Source: Succinimonas sp045124755 (GTDB lineage: Bacteria > Pseudomonadota > Gammaproteobacteria > Enterobacterales > Succinivibrionaceae). From it: a stretch of DNA of 14,735 nt. Location: NCBI RefSeq assembly GCF_045124755.1, contig NZ_JBGVMK010000094.1, one strand, 5' to 3'. Positions 14,378 through 14,735 of this stretch are shown piece by piece; position 1 is the first letter of the stretch; every line of letters starts with the position of its first letter. The notes under the pieces are model-generated. The model ran no database searches. It was not told the DNA's origin and worked only from the letters and a program-made list of their open reading frames with translations. Made by a program: the position numbers and the translations under genes.

Positions 14378-14384
14378 CCCATAT
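14364..14384. repeat. Inverted repeat overlapping the -10 box (candidate operator)
   Basis: ATATGGG (14364-14370) and CCCATAT (14378-14384) are perfect inverted arms of 7 bases around a 7-base spacer that contains the -10 hexamer. A symmetric protein binding here would block RNA polymerase. No repressor gene is visible in the window. Confidence 0.75.
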
Positions 14385-14415
14385 AGATAACATGAGTCAT
14401 TTTTGGAGGACTGTC

Positions 14416-14735
14416 ATGGCAGGCAACATTACCTACGTAAAACAGAAATCCGGTGTCATTTACGCTTATGAAAATCTCGGCACCTGGGATCCCGTTAACA
14501 AGAAGAAGATCTGCAGACGAAAGCTGCTTGGAAGGTTTAATCCTGAAACCGGGGCAATTGAACCCACCGACAACCGTAACAAACGGCTTAAGAAGGAGTA
14601 TATTCCGGAGCCTTACGAGAAGGATTACAAAATGCCGCGCACCGTTAAGGAACGAGGCGAGGAAATTCTCCGGCTTTTGAAGGAACTCTACGAGCTGAAA
14701 GCCTCATATGCCGCTTTGGATAAGAAGTACAGGGC
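14416..14735 (+). CDS. Probable transposase, N-terminal part (runs off the window)
   Basis: The ATG at 14416 has GGAGGA (14405-14410) with 5 bases of spacing and a strong promoter behind it. The frame stays open to the window end, giving 106 codons. The start (YVKQKSGVIYAYENLGTWD, then KKICRRKLLGRFNPETG) resembles the N-terminal region of IS1634-like transposases of the IS4 superfamily, which commonly open with a YVYE...SYWD and RK-IGK-(D/N)PETG pattern. It is followed by a charged segment and a helix likely to coil (EEILRLLKELYELKASYAAL). The catalytic DDE domain would lie beyond the window, so this is recognition by pattern only. An unrelated hypothetical protein cannot be excluded. Confidence 0.5.
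   Translation, partial: MAGNITYVKQKSGVIYAYENLGTWDPVNKKKICRRKLLGRFNPETGAIEPTDNRNKRLKKEYIPEPYEKDYKMPRTVKERGEEILRLLKELYELKASYAALDKKYR

Noticed and set aside
1..14735. CRISPR array, tRNA or rRNA genes
   Set aside because: No regularly spaced repeats of CRISPR size, no tRNA cloverleaf signatures and no rRNA sequence were seen on either strand.

Overview
The window reads as ordinary chromosome of a gammaproteobacterium. The strongest arguments are gene order and family: aroQ-accB-accC, nrdR-ribD-ribE-ribH-nusB with thiL after it, and the divergent slyX / FKBP-isomerase pair are arrangements typical of that class. Intermediate GC content, an amylase/pullulanase-type sugar-binding lipoprotein and the protein sequences make a host-associated member of Aeromonadales (Succinivibrionaceae-like) my best guess. 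That placement is inference and cannot be proven from this stretch.

Layout. 1-38 (minus) holds the first codons of a gene that runs out of the window, possibly yciH. 259-1281 (minus) is a solitary XerC/XerD-type tyrosine recombinase. 1401-1862 (minus) is a small lipoprotein with one starch-enzyme-type beta-sandwich domain and its own terminator. 2101-4412 (minus) is the aroQ-accB-accC operon (dehydroquinase, biotin carrier protein, biotin carboxylase), ending in a terminator. A 408-base divergent regulatory region follows, then glyA (plus, 4821-6092) with its terminator. 6238-9672 (plus) is the nrdR-ribD-ribE-ribH-nusB cluster, closed by a very good terminator; thiL (9830-10846) comes after it. 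slyX (minus) and a lipoprotein FKBP isomerase (plus) diverge at 11115-11298. dsbD (minus, 12188-14083) converges on the FKBP gene across a shared hairpin terminator. The right edge, 14349-14735, has a near-consensus sigma-70 promoter overlapped by a perfect palindrome and the first 106 codons of a probable transposase.

How the genes work together. The minus-strand operon joins the shikimate pathway (aroQ) to the first step of fatty-acid synthesis (accB, accC). GlyA supplies glycine and one-carbon units. NrdR represses ribonucleotide reductase genes. RibD, RibE and RibH cover riboflavin synthesis except for the GTP-cyclohydrolase/DHBP-synthase steps; the ribBA gene often found between ribE and ribH is absent here. 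ThiL makes thiamine diphosphate. The FKBP isomerase and DsbD both serve protein folding in the envelope.

I did not find a new multi-gene system. Every large reading frame is explained by a known family or is a shadow of one. The points most worth a second look are the operator-like palindrome on the promoter at 14349-14384, the putative transposase behind it, the stand-alone sugar-binding lipoprotein, the missing ribBA, and palindromes and repeats in the two longest intergenic regions.
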